Shown one piece after another: positions 26,617 to 35,100 of a stretch of 64,000 bases of DNA. Position 1 is the stretch's first letter. Every line of letters starts with the position of its first letter. The position numbers were made by a program, and so were the translations under genes. The notes beneath the pieces are model-generated. The model ran no database searches. It worked only from the letters and a program-made list of their open reading frames with translations, and was not told the origin of the DNA. Source of the DNA: Natronobacterium gregoryi SP2 (GTDB lineage Archaea > Halobacteriota > Halobacteria > Halobacteriales > Natrialbaceae); NCBI RefSeq assembly GCF_000230715.2, contig NC_019792.1, positions 310,001 through 374,000 on the forward strand. The letters are read 5' to 3'.

Positions 26617-28122
26617 TCAATCGTCTGCGGGCGCGAACGGTTTCTCCTCGGTCGCGAGCAGGCGATCGAGCGCATCGACCATCGCGTCGACACTTGCACG
26701 TGTGATATCGGCCTCACTACGAGCGACCGTGACCGACCGGTCGTCACGGCCCATCGTCACCTCGACGGTGACGACCGCGTCGGTCCCGCCAGTGACGGCG
26801 TCGACGTGGTAGGACTCGAGTTCGGCGTCGGCTCGTGAACCGATCGCCTCGCGGATCGCAGAGACGGCCGCGTCGACGGGGCCGGAGCCGGTGCCGCTTG
26901 CGACTCGCTGTTCGCCGTCGACCTCGAGACGGACGCTGGCTGTCGGAACGGCTCCGCCGCTGGTCGCCTGCACGTCGAGCAGGTCGACCATCCGTTCACG
27001 GTCGTCGCCGGTGACGTCTTCCGCGATCGCAAGCAGGTCGGCGTCGGTCACCCGACGGCCGCGGTCCCCGAGTTCCGTCACGCGCGCCGCGATCTCGGCG
27101 ACCGCGTCGTCGGTCGCCTCGACACCGTGTTCCGCGAGCGTCGCTTCGACGCCCGCTCGACCGGTGTGTTTCCCAAGCGCGAGTCGCCGTTCTCGACCGA
27201 CCGTCTCTGGTGCGTAGGGTTCGTACATCTTGTCGTCTTTGAGCGTGCCGTCCGTGTGGATGCCGCTCTCGTGGGTGAAGGCGTTCTCGCCGACGACGGC
27301 CTTGTTCGGCGGCAACTGGACGCCCGTCGCCCGCGAAACAGTCTGGGCGAGGTCGTACAGTTCCTCGAGATCGACGGTATCGATGTCGTAAACGTGTGAG
27401 AGGGCGATTGCGACTTCCTCGAGTGCGACGTTGCCGGCGCGTTCGCCAAGCCCGTCGACCGTACAGTGGATCAGGTCGGCACCTGCGGCGACGGCCGCGA
27501 GCGCGTTGGCGACGCCCAGGCCGAGGTCGTCGTGGGTGTGGGCGCTGACCGGCCCGAGTTCGGCGAGTCGGGAGACTGCTTTCGCGGTGTGTTCCGGTCC
27601 CGTGTGGCCGACCGTGTCGGCGAAGCAAAATCGGTCTGCGCCGGCGTCGAGCGCGGTTTCCGCCAGTTCCGCGAGGTAGTCGAGGTCGGCCCGCGAGCCG
27701 TCCTCACCGATGACCTCGACCCACAGGTCGTGATCCGTGGCGTACTCGACGAGTTCGGCCGTCGTCACCAGGTTGTCCCCGAGAGACGTGCCGACTTTCC
27801 CCTCGACGTGGCGGTCGCTCGAGGGGACGACGATGTGGACGCCGTCGACGTCACACTCGAGTGCGAGGTCGACGTCGCCCGTGAGCCCCCGGCAGAAACT
27901 CGTCACGCGGGCCTCGAGGTCGAGGTCGGTGACCCGCGAGATGGCCCGGCGTTCGCCGGTGCCGGTGCAGGCGCTGCCGGCCTCGATGGTCGAGACGCCG
28001 GCACGCTCGAGTGCGCGGGCGATTTCGACTTTTTCGTCGGGCGAGAGCGAGACGCCGGGGGCCTGTTCGCCGTCACGAAGCGTCGTATCGAGAATGCGGA
28101 CTGTACGGTCGGATGGAATCAT
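26617..28122 (-). CDS. Citramalate / 2-isopropylmalate synthase family enzyme
   Basis: Acetyl-CoA-dependent condensing enzyme of the LeuA/CimA group, making either (R)-citramalate (isoleucine route) or 2-isopropylmalate (leucine route). The 501-residue protein opens MIPSDRTVRILDTTLRDGEQ, has the metal site HTHDDLGLGVANALAA and GLGERAGNVALEEV, and ends with a regulatory domain (from about residue 370). I cut 44 upstream residues that precede MIPSDRT. No other branched-chain genes are adjacent, and sequence alone does not settle the substrate; citramalate is my preference. Confidence 0.82.
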   Translation of the reverse strand: MIPSDRTVRILDTTLRDGEQAPGVSLSPDEKVEIARALERAGVSTIEAGSACTGTGERRAISRVTDLDLEARVTSFCRGLTGDVDLALECDVDGVHIVVPSSDRHVEGKVGTSLGDNLVTTAELVEYATDHDLWVEVIGEDGSRADLDYLAELAETALDAGADRFCFADTVGHTGPEHTAKAVSRLAELGPVSAHTHDDLGLGVANALAAVAAGADLIHCTVDGLGERAGNVALEEVAIALSHVYDIDTVDLEELYDLAQTVSRATGVQLPPNKAVVGENAFTHESGIHTDGTLKDDKMYEPYAPETVGRERRLALGKHTGRAGVEATLAEHGVEATDDAVAEIAARVTELGDRGRRVTDADLLAIAEDVTGDDRERMVDLLDVQATSGGAVPTASVRLEVDGEQRVASGTGSGPVDAAVSAIREAIGSRADAELESYHVDAVTGGTDAVVTVEVTMGRDDRSVTVARSEADITRASVDAMVDALDRLLATEEKPFAPADD

Positions 28123-28323
28123 CTGTTCGGCCGGTTGATCGACAGGCAAGAATGGCGAACTGCGACTACGTTCGTCGCGGAATTTCGCGCCCAGCCGGGT
28201 CGCCCCGACTTCCTCTATCCTCGTCAGGCATGGAATCTCGTGCCATCGTACCACGTCCTACCGTACCACCGCTACTTAACTCCACTCCTCGAGGCGGAGT
28301 TTGCGACGCTGCGTTCCGAGACA

Positions 28324-28677
28324 TCAGCTCTCTTCTATGAAGAGCCGGTCTCCGGGTTCGATATCGTTCGCGGTTCCAGCCGGAAGTTCGACGAGCATGT
28401 CGGCTTCGGCGCGAGCGAGACCGAGCCACGGACGAAGCCGCTCGACTCGCTGTACCTCGCCGTCGACGACCCAGACGGCGTCGATCGGGAAGAAGACGAA
28501 AAGCATGTGAACGTCACGCGTGCTCGCGCCGTCGAACCGGAAGACGAGCGCCGAGTCGTCGGAGAAAGACCGGCGGAACATCAACCCGCGAGCCTGACTG
28601 ACGATCGAATCGGCGAGTTCGACGCTCGTTGCCAGAACCGACGAAGCGCCCCCTGCCGGCTTGTGTCGTAACCGCAC
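28324..28677 (-). CDS. DUF192 family protein
   Basis: Encodes 117 residues from a GTG, VRLRHKPAGGASSVLATSVE onward. It carries the DUF192 core: RGLMFRRSFSDDSALVFRF, then HMLFVFFPIDAVWVVDGEVQ and VELPAGTANDIEPGDRL. The family is a small beta-barrel of unknown biochemical role, often exported in bacteria. Here I see no signal peptide. It lies convergent with nothing and just downstream of the chemotaxis transducer on the same strand, 50 bases away. Confidence 0.82.
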   Translation of the reverse strand: MRLRHKPAGGASSVLATSVELADSIVSQARGLMFRRSFSDDSALVFRFDGASTRDVHMLFVFFPIDAVWVVDGEVQRVERLRPWLGLARAEADMLVELPAGTANDIEPGDRLFIEES

Positions 28678-28726
28678 GACCTCGAGTCGATACTGGAAGG
28701 TGAAAAATCTCTCGTCCGCGCACGGA

Positions 28727-30298
28727 TCAGTTCGCGCCGACGACCAGGTCGACCGTCGCGTCCGACCCAGCATCGGTCTCGAACCGATCGAGTACGTCCG
28801 AGAGTGCCGTCGCCTGCTGGCCCAGTTCGTCGGCTGACGCCAGAACCGACGAGAGCGCAGCCGTCTGCTCTTTGGCGGCCCCAGCCACGGTCTCTGCCTC
28901 GGCGGTCGTCGTCTCGGCGATCGTCGCAACCTCGTCGACGATCGCGACGACGCCCTGTGTGGAGGCTGCCTGCTGTTCGGTCGAGGACGAGATCTCCCTG
29001 ACGCCGTCGGTGGTCTCGGCCGCATAGTCGGCGATCTCGTCGAGCGAATCCATCACGTCGGTAACGAGCTGGTCAACGCGGTCGATCTCCTCGCTCGTCC
29101 GGTCGACCGCCGTTGCCGACCGGTCGGTCTGTTCCTGCACTGCTTCGAGCCGATCGCTGATTTGTTCGGCAGCCTTCTTGACGTCCTGTGACAGTTCCGT
29201 GACCTCGGCCGCGACCGTGCTGAAGCCGTCGGTGTCGCTCCCACCCGCGGAGCGTGAAGCCTCGATGTTGGCGTTGAGTGCCAGCACGTTCGTCTGCTCG
29301 GCGATTGCCGCGATCGTCTCGGTCAGGTCGTCGATCCGATCGACCTGCCGCTGGAGATCGTCGAACTCCTCGACCGCCGACCGATACTCCGACTCGAGGT
29401 CGTCGCAGGCTTCGATCGCTGCCCACGCGGCCGCTCGCCCCTCTCGAGTCGTCTCCGTCGTTTGCTCTGCAATGTCGACGACATCGTTGGAAGACGCGGC
29501 GATCCGTTCGGTCGTCTGTGCGAGCGTGGCCATCCGGGAATCGACGAGCTGTAGCGCCTGGTACTGGCGATTCGCTCCCTGGGATATCTCCTGGATCGAC
29601 TCGCTGACTTCCTGGTTCGCCGTCCTGACTTCCTCACTCGAGTCTGTGACGTCTGCGCTCGTTGCAACGACGTCGGTTGCGAACCCGTCGAGCCTGCAGA
29701 CCGTCGCTTCGATCCCATCGAGCATCGCGTTGAACCCTTCGGCGATCGCTCGCATCGACTCGGTTTTCCCCCTCGGCTCTATTCTGACGGTCAGCTCTCC
29801 GTTGGCCGCCGACTGCATCCGTTCGCTGTAGTCGGCTGCAATTCGCTTCAGTCGCCCGTTCTCGCGCTCGAGCGAATCGAGTTCGGCTCTCGCCGCCGCT
29901 CGCTGACGCTCGAGATCCCGGAGCCGTGCTTCGTACTGGGTACACACCGAGCCGACCTCGTCGGAGAGGCGGCCGACGGCGTCGATTCGCTCCGACTCGA
30001 TCTCGACCGTGGGGTCGCCCGCTTCTATCCGCTCGATGCTGTCGGCGAGTCGATCGATCGACTGCTCGGTGGCACGGCCGAGCGCGGCCCCTACGAGTCC
30101 GATCGTGAGCGCACCGCCGACGATAGCGACGAGTCCGTACGCCGCCGTCTCGGTCGGTCCGACACCGTCGACGACGACGGTGGCGGCGAGTCCAGCCGTT
30201 CCGAGAGCGAGCGCAGCCAAGAACAAGACGAGTCCGTACGTGAGTGTGTAGCTGCGCCTGACGAACGCCGGGGCGAGAGAGCGACGTGTCCCGATCAT
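28727..30298 (-). CDS. Methyl-accepting chemotaxis transducer (Htr family)
   Basis: Membrane signal transducer for taxis, 523 residues from the ATG at 30298. It has two membrane helices near the N-terminus (about 20-45 and 55-80) with almost no extracellular loop, so it probably senses inside the membrane or cytoplasm or through a partner. A HAMP-like segment follows (IERIEAGDPTVEIESERIDA), then a coiled-coil signalling domain with the conserved hairpin tip IAAIAEQTNVLALNANIEAS. Methylation-type Glu/Gln pairs flank the tip. No sensory rhodopsin is adjacent; the stimulus is unknown. Confidence 0.88.
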   Translation of the reverse strand: MIGTRRSLAPAFVRRSYTLTYGLVLFLAALALGTAGLAATVVVDGVGPTETAAYGLVAIVGGALTIGLVGAALGRATEQSIDRLADSIERIEAGDPTVEIESERIDAVGRLSDEVGSVCTQYEARLRDLERQRAAARAELDSLERENGRLKRIAADYSERMQSAANGELTVRIEPRGKTESMRAIAEGFNAMLDGIEATVCRLDGFATDVVATSADVTDSSEEVRTANQEVSESIQEISQGANRQYQALQLVDSRMATLAQTTERIAASSNDVVDIAEQTTETTREGRAAAWAAIEACDDLESEYRSAVEEFDDLQRQVDRIDDLTETIAAIAEQTNVLALNANIEASRSAGGSDTDGFSTVAAEVTELSQDVKKAAEQISDRLEAVQEQTDRSATAVDRTSEEIDRVDQLVTDVMDSLDEIADYAAETTDGVREISSSTEQQAASTQGVVAIVDEVATIAETTTAEAETVAGAAKEQTAALSSVLASADELGQQATALSDVLDRFETDAGSDATVDLVVGAN

Positions 30299-30428
30299 GA
30301 TCCAGAGTGTCTGTCCCCTCACGGCGATATTTCAAAAGGCTTTCCTTAAAAACAACTACTCGTTCGGAGTACGTATCGTGTGCCGCGGGTCGGTGCATTC
30401 AACACGATACGCCGCTATCGAAGGCGAC

Positions 30429-30980
30429 ATGGAGAAGACGCCCGGGGGAACGCCGGTCGGGGTCGACGATCCCTACGAGTTCGCGGGCGTCTGCGACCAC
30501 CTCACTGGCGACGGTGACTGTCGGTACGCACTCGAGTACGCCGAACACGACCCCGAGTTCGCCCGCGAGCGTGCCCAGGAAGAGTACGCGTGTCCCGTCG
30601 GCGACCCCGAATGCGAGGAGACCTGGGCCGACTGTCCGCACTTTCGCTCTCGGAACCGCGACCGCGAGTGTGCTCGCTGTGACCTCGAGGAAAAGCGGAT
30701 GGCCCACGACGACGAGCGGCCGCTGCTCGAGGAACATCACCTCTCGTACGCTCGAGATGGCGAGACACTTTCCCACGAGATCACGGTCTCTCTCTGTCGG
30801 TGGTGTCACTCGAAGGTCCATAACTCGTGGGCGCGGATCACCGACGACGCCACACCCGAACCGGACGCGATCGCAGAACTCGAGGGCCGACGCAGCCGCG
30901 AACGCGATGAACTGGGTTTTACGTCGGCCGCGGATTGGTACGACCGCGAGGGCGACAATCAGGGAACGACCGACGAGTAA
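30429..30980 (+). CDS. HNH-like zinc-binding haloarchaeal protein
   Basis: A 183-residue Cys- and His-rich protein. It has pairs around CDHLTGDGDC, ACPVGDPECEETWADCPHF and ECARCDLEEKR, then an HNH-type block: LLEEHHLSYARDGETLSHEI followed by VSLCRWCHSKVHNSW. The C-C, HH, C-x2-CH order resembles HNH endonuclease folds, although a catalytic Asn is not obvious, so it may only bind zinc. It is transcribed away from the transducer gene from a shared AT-rich spacer. Function unknown. Confidence 0.7.
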   Translation: MEKTPGGTPVGVDDPYEFAGVCDHLTGDGDCRYALEYAEHDPEFARERAQEEYACPVGDPECEETWADCPHFRSRNRDRECARCDLEEKRMAHDDERPLLEEHHLSYARDGETLSHEITVSLCRWCHSKVHNSWARITDDATPEPDAIAELEGRRSRERDELGFTSAADWYDREGDNQGTTDE

Positions 30981-31083
30981 CGGTTTTCTGTACGCTTTTC
31001 GCACGATTTTGCACCTGGTCGACTACTCGGTCGAGTGTGCACTATCCGAAAACGCCGGCCATCGATCGCCGATACACCCGGAA

Positions 31084-31281
31084 TCAGTCGATGATGTCGC
31101 CGATGCGGCGCGGTTCGCCCTGCAGGTTCGGCTGCTCGGCGACGATCTTCAGCACCTCGTGGTCGGTGACGTCGTAATAGGACTTTTCGGTCGCTTCCTC
31201 GATGAGGTCCTGCTCGAGGCGGAATTCGGTGCCTTCGTAGACAACATCGACGCCTTCGTCGTCGAACGCGAGCGTGGTCAT
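31084..31281 (-). CDS. DUF5800-type small haloarchaeal protein
   Basis: Encodes 65 residues starting MTTLAFDDEGVDVVYEGTEF and ending EPRRIGDIID, a compact acidic protein found widely in haloarchaea. The minus-strand TATA box TTTTAATA at about 31301-31310 lies roughly 25 nt before the ATG, so the mRNA is probably leaderless. This supports the short start over the 255-codon open frame that continues upstream. Function unknown. Confidence 0.8.
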   Translation of the reverse strand: MTTLAFDDEGVDVVYEGTEFRLEQDLIEEATEKSYYDVTDHEVLKIVAEQPNLQGEPRRIGDIID

Positions 31282-31569
31282 AGCCGTCCATACGAGGTAG
31301 GATATTAAAAGCGGGATGGCTGAGCGGCGGGGCACTCGAGAGAGGGAGGAAGAGGGGAGGGTGTATTTTCGACGGCGAGCCGGCAGACACTCCTCGAGTG
31401 GGTTTCCGGGTGAGCGGCACCTGCGAGCCACGTACCGGGTGTGGAGGCGAACTCGCGTTGTGACGCGACTGGACGGGTGGCCGGTCGGTAGTCGGGAGTC
31501 GACAGTTGCCACAGACGCCCGTACGCCGTCCGTCAGACGCCGGACGAGGTTTCTTATCGGGGGATCACG
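31282..31569. other. Divergent spacer between the DUF5800 gene and the bactofilin-like gene
   Basis: It holds the DUF5800 promoter at the left end and the promoter of the bactofilin-like gene at the right end (TTTCTTATC at 31550-31558). The middle 230 bases are GC-rich and purine-biased on the plus strand (31344-31360), with no convincing gene. Confidence 0.45.
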
Positions 31570-31581
31570 TTGGATAGAACT

Positions 31582-32442
31582 GTGCCGTTCAGCAGGGATC
31601 CGCTCGACGAACTCGTCGTTCCGGACGGGACGGAAGTGAAAGAGGTCGCCGTCGAGACCGACGGGGATGTCCTCGTCGGGAGCCGTGCGACGATCGATTT
31701 CGGCGTCCGTGGCCGGAACGTTCTGGCCGGTGAGAGCGTCGCCGTCGGTGGCGAGATCGAAGCCGAGGAAGACTGTCGGCTCGACATGTGGTGTGACGTC
31801 GAAGAGAACGTCCTCGTCGGTAAAGACGCCTACATCGGTGAACGCGTCCACATCGGTGGCGAACTAAAAGTCGCCGGTGACTTAGATATCGGCGACGATG
31901 TCGACATCGAACGCGGGTTCGAGGCCAACGGCTGGATCGTCATCCGGAACCCGATGCCGACGATCGTTCTCCTGTTTGTCTATCTCAAGCATCTGCTTCT
32001 GATCGGCGAGGAAGACACCGCACAGCGGCTCATCTCGGAACTCGTCGACGAGGACGAACTGGAAGGGCCCGCGACCGATCCGTTCGTCGTCCCGCCGAAC
32101 GCGACGCTGTCCGACGACGCCTGGCGCGTCTCGACGCCCGCGACGATCGGCTCGAACTGTCGGCTCCACGGCAACGTGCGCGCCGAGACACTCGAGGTCG
32201 GCGACGAGTGCAACGTCTTCGGAAGCCTGCGTGCCCGCAGCGACATCTCCATCGGGGAGGGAACCCGGATTCACGGCGACCTGACTACTCGCGACGGCGA
32301 CGTCGTCGTCGGATCGGGTGCACGCGTGCTCGGCGATGTCTCCTGTGAAAATCTGGCTCTCGAGCCAGGTTCGGAGGTCGACGGGACGATCCGGGCGGAT
32401 GGCGAGGTGACGATGGGGACGACCGAGCGCGAACTGGAGTGA
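31582..32442 (+). CDS. Bactofilin-like polymer-forming protein
   Basis: A 286-residue protein built of short beta-helix repeats rich in Gly, Val and Asp (VLVGKDAYIGERVHIGGELK, then VAGDLDIGDDVDIERGFEAN; later GEGTRIHGDLTTRDGDVVVG). Such right-handed helices form bactofilin filaments in bacteria. Two beta-helix blocks (about 20-115 and 175-275) are separated by a hydrophobic helix (PTIVLLFVYLKHLLLI) and an acidic linker, so it may attach to the membrane. The GTG at 31582 is chosen because the TATA box at 31550-31558 would start the transcript there; a TTG at 31570 is possible. Confidence 0.75.
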   Translation: MPFSRDPLDELVVPDGTEVKEVAVETDGDVLVGSRATIDFGVRGRNVLAGESVAVGGEIEAEEDCRLDMWCDVEENVLVGKDAYIGERVHIGGELKVAGDLDIGDDVDIERGFEANGWIVIRNPMPTIVLLFVYLKHLLLIGEEDTAQRLISELVDEDELEGPATDPFVVPPNATLSDDAWRVSTPATIGSNCRLHGNVRAETLEVGDECNVFGSLRARSDISIGEGTRIHGDLTTRDGDVVVGSGARVLGDVSCENLALEPGSEVDGTIRADGEVTMGTTERELE

Positions 32443-32538
32443 ACGGCCGGACACACCGGGTACGGGTACGACGAACAACAGGTAGACGGTCTTTCAGGCG
32501 CTTTCTTGGCGGTGTTTCTATTGGCGATTTTCACCCCC

Positions 32539-32550
32539 AGTATTAATACT
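32539..32550. promoter_or_regulatory. AGTATTAATACT palindrome/TATA region before the ETF operon
   Basis: A perfect 12-bp AT-rich palindrome 65 bases before the etfB ATG. It contains a good TATA-like core (TATTAATA) and is the likely promoter of the electron-transfer operon. It may also serve as an operator because of its symmetry. Confidence 0.45.
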
Positions 32551-32614
32551 CACAGTTACGATAGGGAAAGACAGGCATGGTGTTTGAGAACATACACGTC
32601 GGACGAGGGTATCC

Positions 32615-33493
32615 ATGCGATCGATCGTACTGACGAAAGGCGTTCCCGACTTCTCGGAGGGCGCAGTGTCGTTCGACGAGGACGGCCACCTCGAGAGAGG
32701 GAAGACGCCGACGGTGATGAACCCGAACGACGCGTTCGCGCTCGAGGCAGCCCTGCAGACCAGGGTTCGCCACGGCGGTCACGTCACTGGGATGAGCATG
32801 GGGCCGCCGGGATACGCCGACGTCTTGCAGGAGGCGATGGAGTCGGTCTACACCGACGACAGCTATCTGCTCTCGGACCGCGAACTGGCCGCCTCGGACA
32901 CGTGGGCGACGTCGATCACGCTGAGTGCTGGCCTCGAGAAGTACCAGGAGGAGGTCGGGGAGATCGACCTCGTCTTTGCGGGGTTCAAGTCTGCAGACGG
33001 GGAGACTGGCCAGACCGGCCCTCAAACTGCCTGGGCGATGGAGTGGTCGATCGTCACGCACGTGATCGCCCTCGAGATCGATCCCGACGAGCGTCGGCTG
33101 CGGGCGAAACGGCTCGTCGAGGGCGACGTCGACGAGATCGAGACGGTCGAGGCCCCGTTGCCCTGTTTCGTCGTCACCGATCCGGAGTTCGAGCCGACCT
33201 ACCGGAAGGCCTCACACCGGCTGACCCACAAACAGCTCCGAAAAGAGACCCAAAAGCGGGCAGCCGAACACGAGAAACACCTGACGACGTGGGATCACGT
33301 CGACTTGAATCTCGACCCCGACTACATCGGACTCGACGGCTCGCCGACGATCGTCTCGTCGGTCGATCCGATTCCGAAGGCACCGTCCGAACGGGACGCC
33401 ACGATGATCGATCCCGACGAGGACGACATGAGCGACGTACTCGAGGAGATGCAACCGTTTGCCGCCGGCGCTGGCACGGAGGCAGGTGAGTGA
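32615..33493 (+). CDS. etfB: Electron transfer flavoprotein beta subunit (FixA type)
   Basis: Beta subunit of the ETF heterodimer, which binds AMP/FAD and shuttles electrons from dehydrogenases. The 292-residue protein starts MRSIVLTKGVPDFSEGAVSF. It has the ETF-beta core VMNPNDAFALEAALQT, IDLVFAGFKSADGETGQTGP and the C-terminal RHKQ-rich region. Acidic residues dominate the last 40 positions. It overlaps etfA by four bases. Confidence 0.9.
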   Translation: MRSIVLTKGVPDFSEGAVSFDEDGHLERGKTPTVMNPNDAFALEAALQTRVRHGGHVTGMSMGPPGYADVLQEAMESVYTDDSYLLSDRELAASDTWATSITLSAGLEKYQEEVGEIDLVFAGFKSADGETGQTGPQTAWAMEWSIVTHVIALEIDPDERRLRAKRLVEGDVDEIETVEAPLPCFVVTDPEFEPTYRKASHRLTHKQLRKETQKRAAEHEKHLTTWDHVDLNLDPDYIGLDGSPTIVSSVDPIPKAPSERDATMIDPDEDDMSDVLEEMQPFAAGAGTEAGE

Positions 33494-35100
33494 CCATGAC
33501 CATCGATCCGGACGAACACACTGTCGACGAACTCGAGGAAGAGCTCGAAACGATCGACGACGAGGATACTCTCCAGTCGGTCATGGAGGCAGAGCAGGCG
33601 GGACGGGACCGCAAGACTGCCCGTGAAGCGATCCACCGCCGGCTGGAAGCGGTCGGCGCAGTCGAAGGCGAGAGCGAAGAACTCGAAGGCGACACCGAGA
33701 CCGAAGGTGAGTACGAGGAGACGAAAGAGACGGTCGGCGAGCAAGCGGAGGGAGAGGAGGTCGAAGAGGTAGACGCGGATTCCAAGGACGAACCAGCGAA
33801 CGGGGAGGAAGACGAACAAAAAGCGGAGTCCGAAGAGGAAGACGACGGACTCTCCCACCCGACCCGCGACAAGAGACACGTCCGTGCGCTGGAAGACGGC
33901 CACTACGAGGACATGTGGGTCTTCTGTGAGACCCAGGGCGGCGAATTGCTCGACATCTCGAAGGAGATGCTGGGGAAGGCCCGGCGGCTCATGGACGACT
34001 TTGCCGAAGAGAACGTCGTCGCCTTTCTGATGGGTGACGACTGCGAGGGACTGGCCGAGGAGTGTATCGCCTACGGCGCAGACGTCGCAGTCTACCACGA
34101 CGACGAGCGACTCGAGCGGTTCCTGCACAAGCCCTACACCGAAATCTCGGCGCACATGGCTCGCGGCGAGGGACCGGTCGAGAGTACGGACTGGCGCAAT
34201 TACGACGAACCACGCTACGCCCTCTTCCCGGCGACGAACAACGGCCGGGACCTCTCGGCGAAAGTACAGGCCGAACTCGACTCCGGGCTCGCCTCCGACT
34301 GTTCGGATCTGTTCATCGAGGCAAACGAGGTCTCGAACCCCGTCAAGACCGGCGAACCCGGCGTCAAGAAGACCTTCGAGAAGGTCCTTCACATGAAACG
34401 ACCCGACTTCTCCGGGTTCGAGTACTCGACGATTCTCTGTCTCGACAATCCCGGACGAGAGTTCCACCCACAAGGCGCGTCCGTCATTCCGGGCAGTTTC
34501 GACCCCATCGAGCCGGACTACGAACGGGACGGACTGGTCGTCGAACACGAGATGGACCTCGAGGACGACTGGTTCTGCGTCGAGATCACCGAGTCCGACC
34601 AGCTCGAGGCCGGAATCGACCTCACGGGCCACGAGGTGATCGTCTGTCTCGGCCGCGGCATCGCGGACGATCCCACCGAGGGGATGGAACTCGGCCTCGA
34701 CCTCGTCGACGCCTTCGAGGACGCCGAACTGGGCATCACGCGGGGAATCGTCACCTCGTCGTATCAGTTCGAGGGCCACGTCGAGGAGTACTCGAAAGAA
34801 GAGCGCCAGATCGGTGAGACTGGCCAGGTCGTCGCTCCGGATCTCTACGTCGCCGCGGGCGTCTCCGGCGCGGTCCAGCACAAGGTCGGGATGGACGAGT
34901 CCGACACTATCGTCGCAATCAACACGGACACCGACGCTCGCATCCGGGACTTCTCGGATTACTTCCTGGAGGGCGACCTGTTCGAGGTGCTCCCGCAGCT
35001 ATCGGAGGCAATCGAGGCCGGCGAGACCGAACTCGAGGCGATCGCAGACGGCAGCGGCGCGGATGCAGACGCAAACGAAAGCGACGGTGAGACGCGATGA
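33490..35100 (+). CDS. etfA: Electron transfer flavoprotein alpha subunit with acidic N-terminal extension
   Basis: FAD-binding alpha subunit of ETF, 536 residues. The first 125 residues are an extension rich in Glu (EGDTETEGEYEETKETVGE and similar) that normal ETF-alpha lacks. The conserved body starts near HYEDMWVFCETQGGELLDIS. The FAD domain is seen as LGRGIADDPTEGMELGLDLV, then SSYQFEGHVEEYSKEERQIG, QIGETGQVVAPDLYVAAGVS and VSGAVQHKVGMDESDTIVAIN. The start and stop overlap both neighbours, so the three proteins are made together and likely form one complex. Confidence 0.9.
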   Translation: MTMTIDPDEHTVDELEEELETIDDEDTLQSVMEAEQAGRDRKTAREAIHRRLEAVGAVEGESEELEGDTETEGEYEETKETVGEQAEGEEVEEVDADSKDEPANGEEDEQKAESEEEDDGLSHPTRDKRHVRALEDGHYEDMWVFCETQGGELLDISKEMLGKARRLMDDFAEENVVAFLMGDDCEGLAEECIAYGADVAVYHDDERLERFLHKPYTEISAHMARGEGPVESTDWRNYDEPRYALFPATNNGRDLSAKVQAELDSGLASDCSDLFIEANEVSNPVKTGEPGVKKTFEKVLHMKRPDFSGFEYSTILCLDNPGREFHPQGASVIPGSFDPIEPDYERDGLVVEHEMDLEDDWFCVEITESDQLEAGIDLTGHEVIVCLGRGIADDPTEGMELGLDLVDAFEDAELGITRGIVTSSYQFEGHVEEYSKEERQIGETGQVVAPDLYVAAGVSGAVQHKVGMDESDTIVAINTDTDARIRDFSDYFLEGDLFEVLPQLSEAIEAGETELEAIADGSGADADANESDGETR

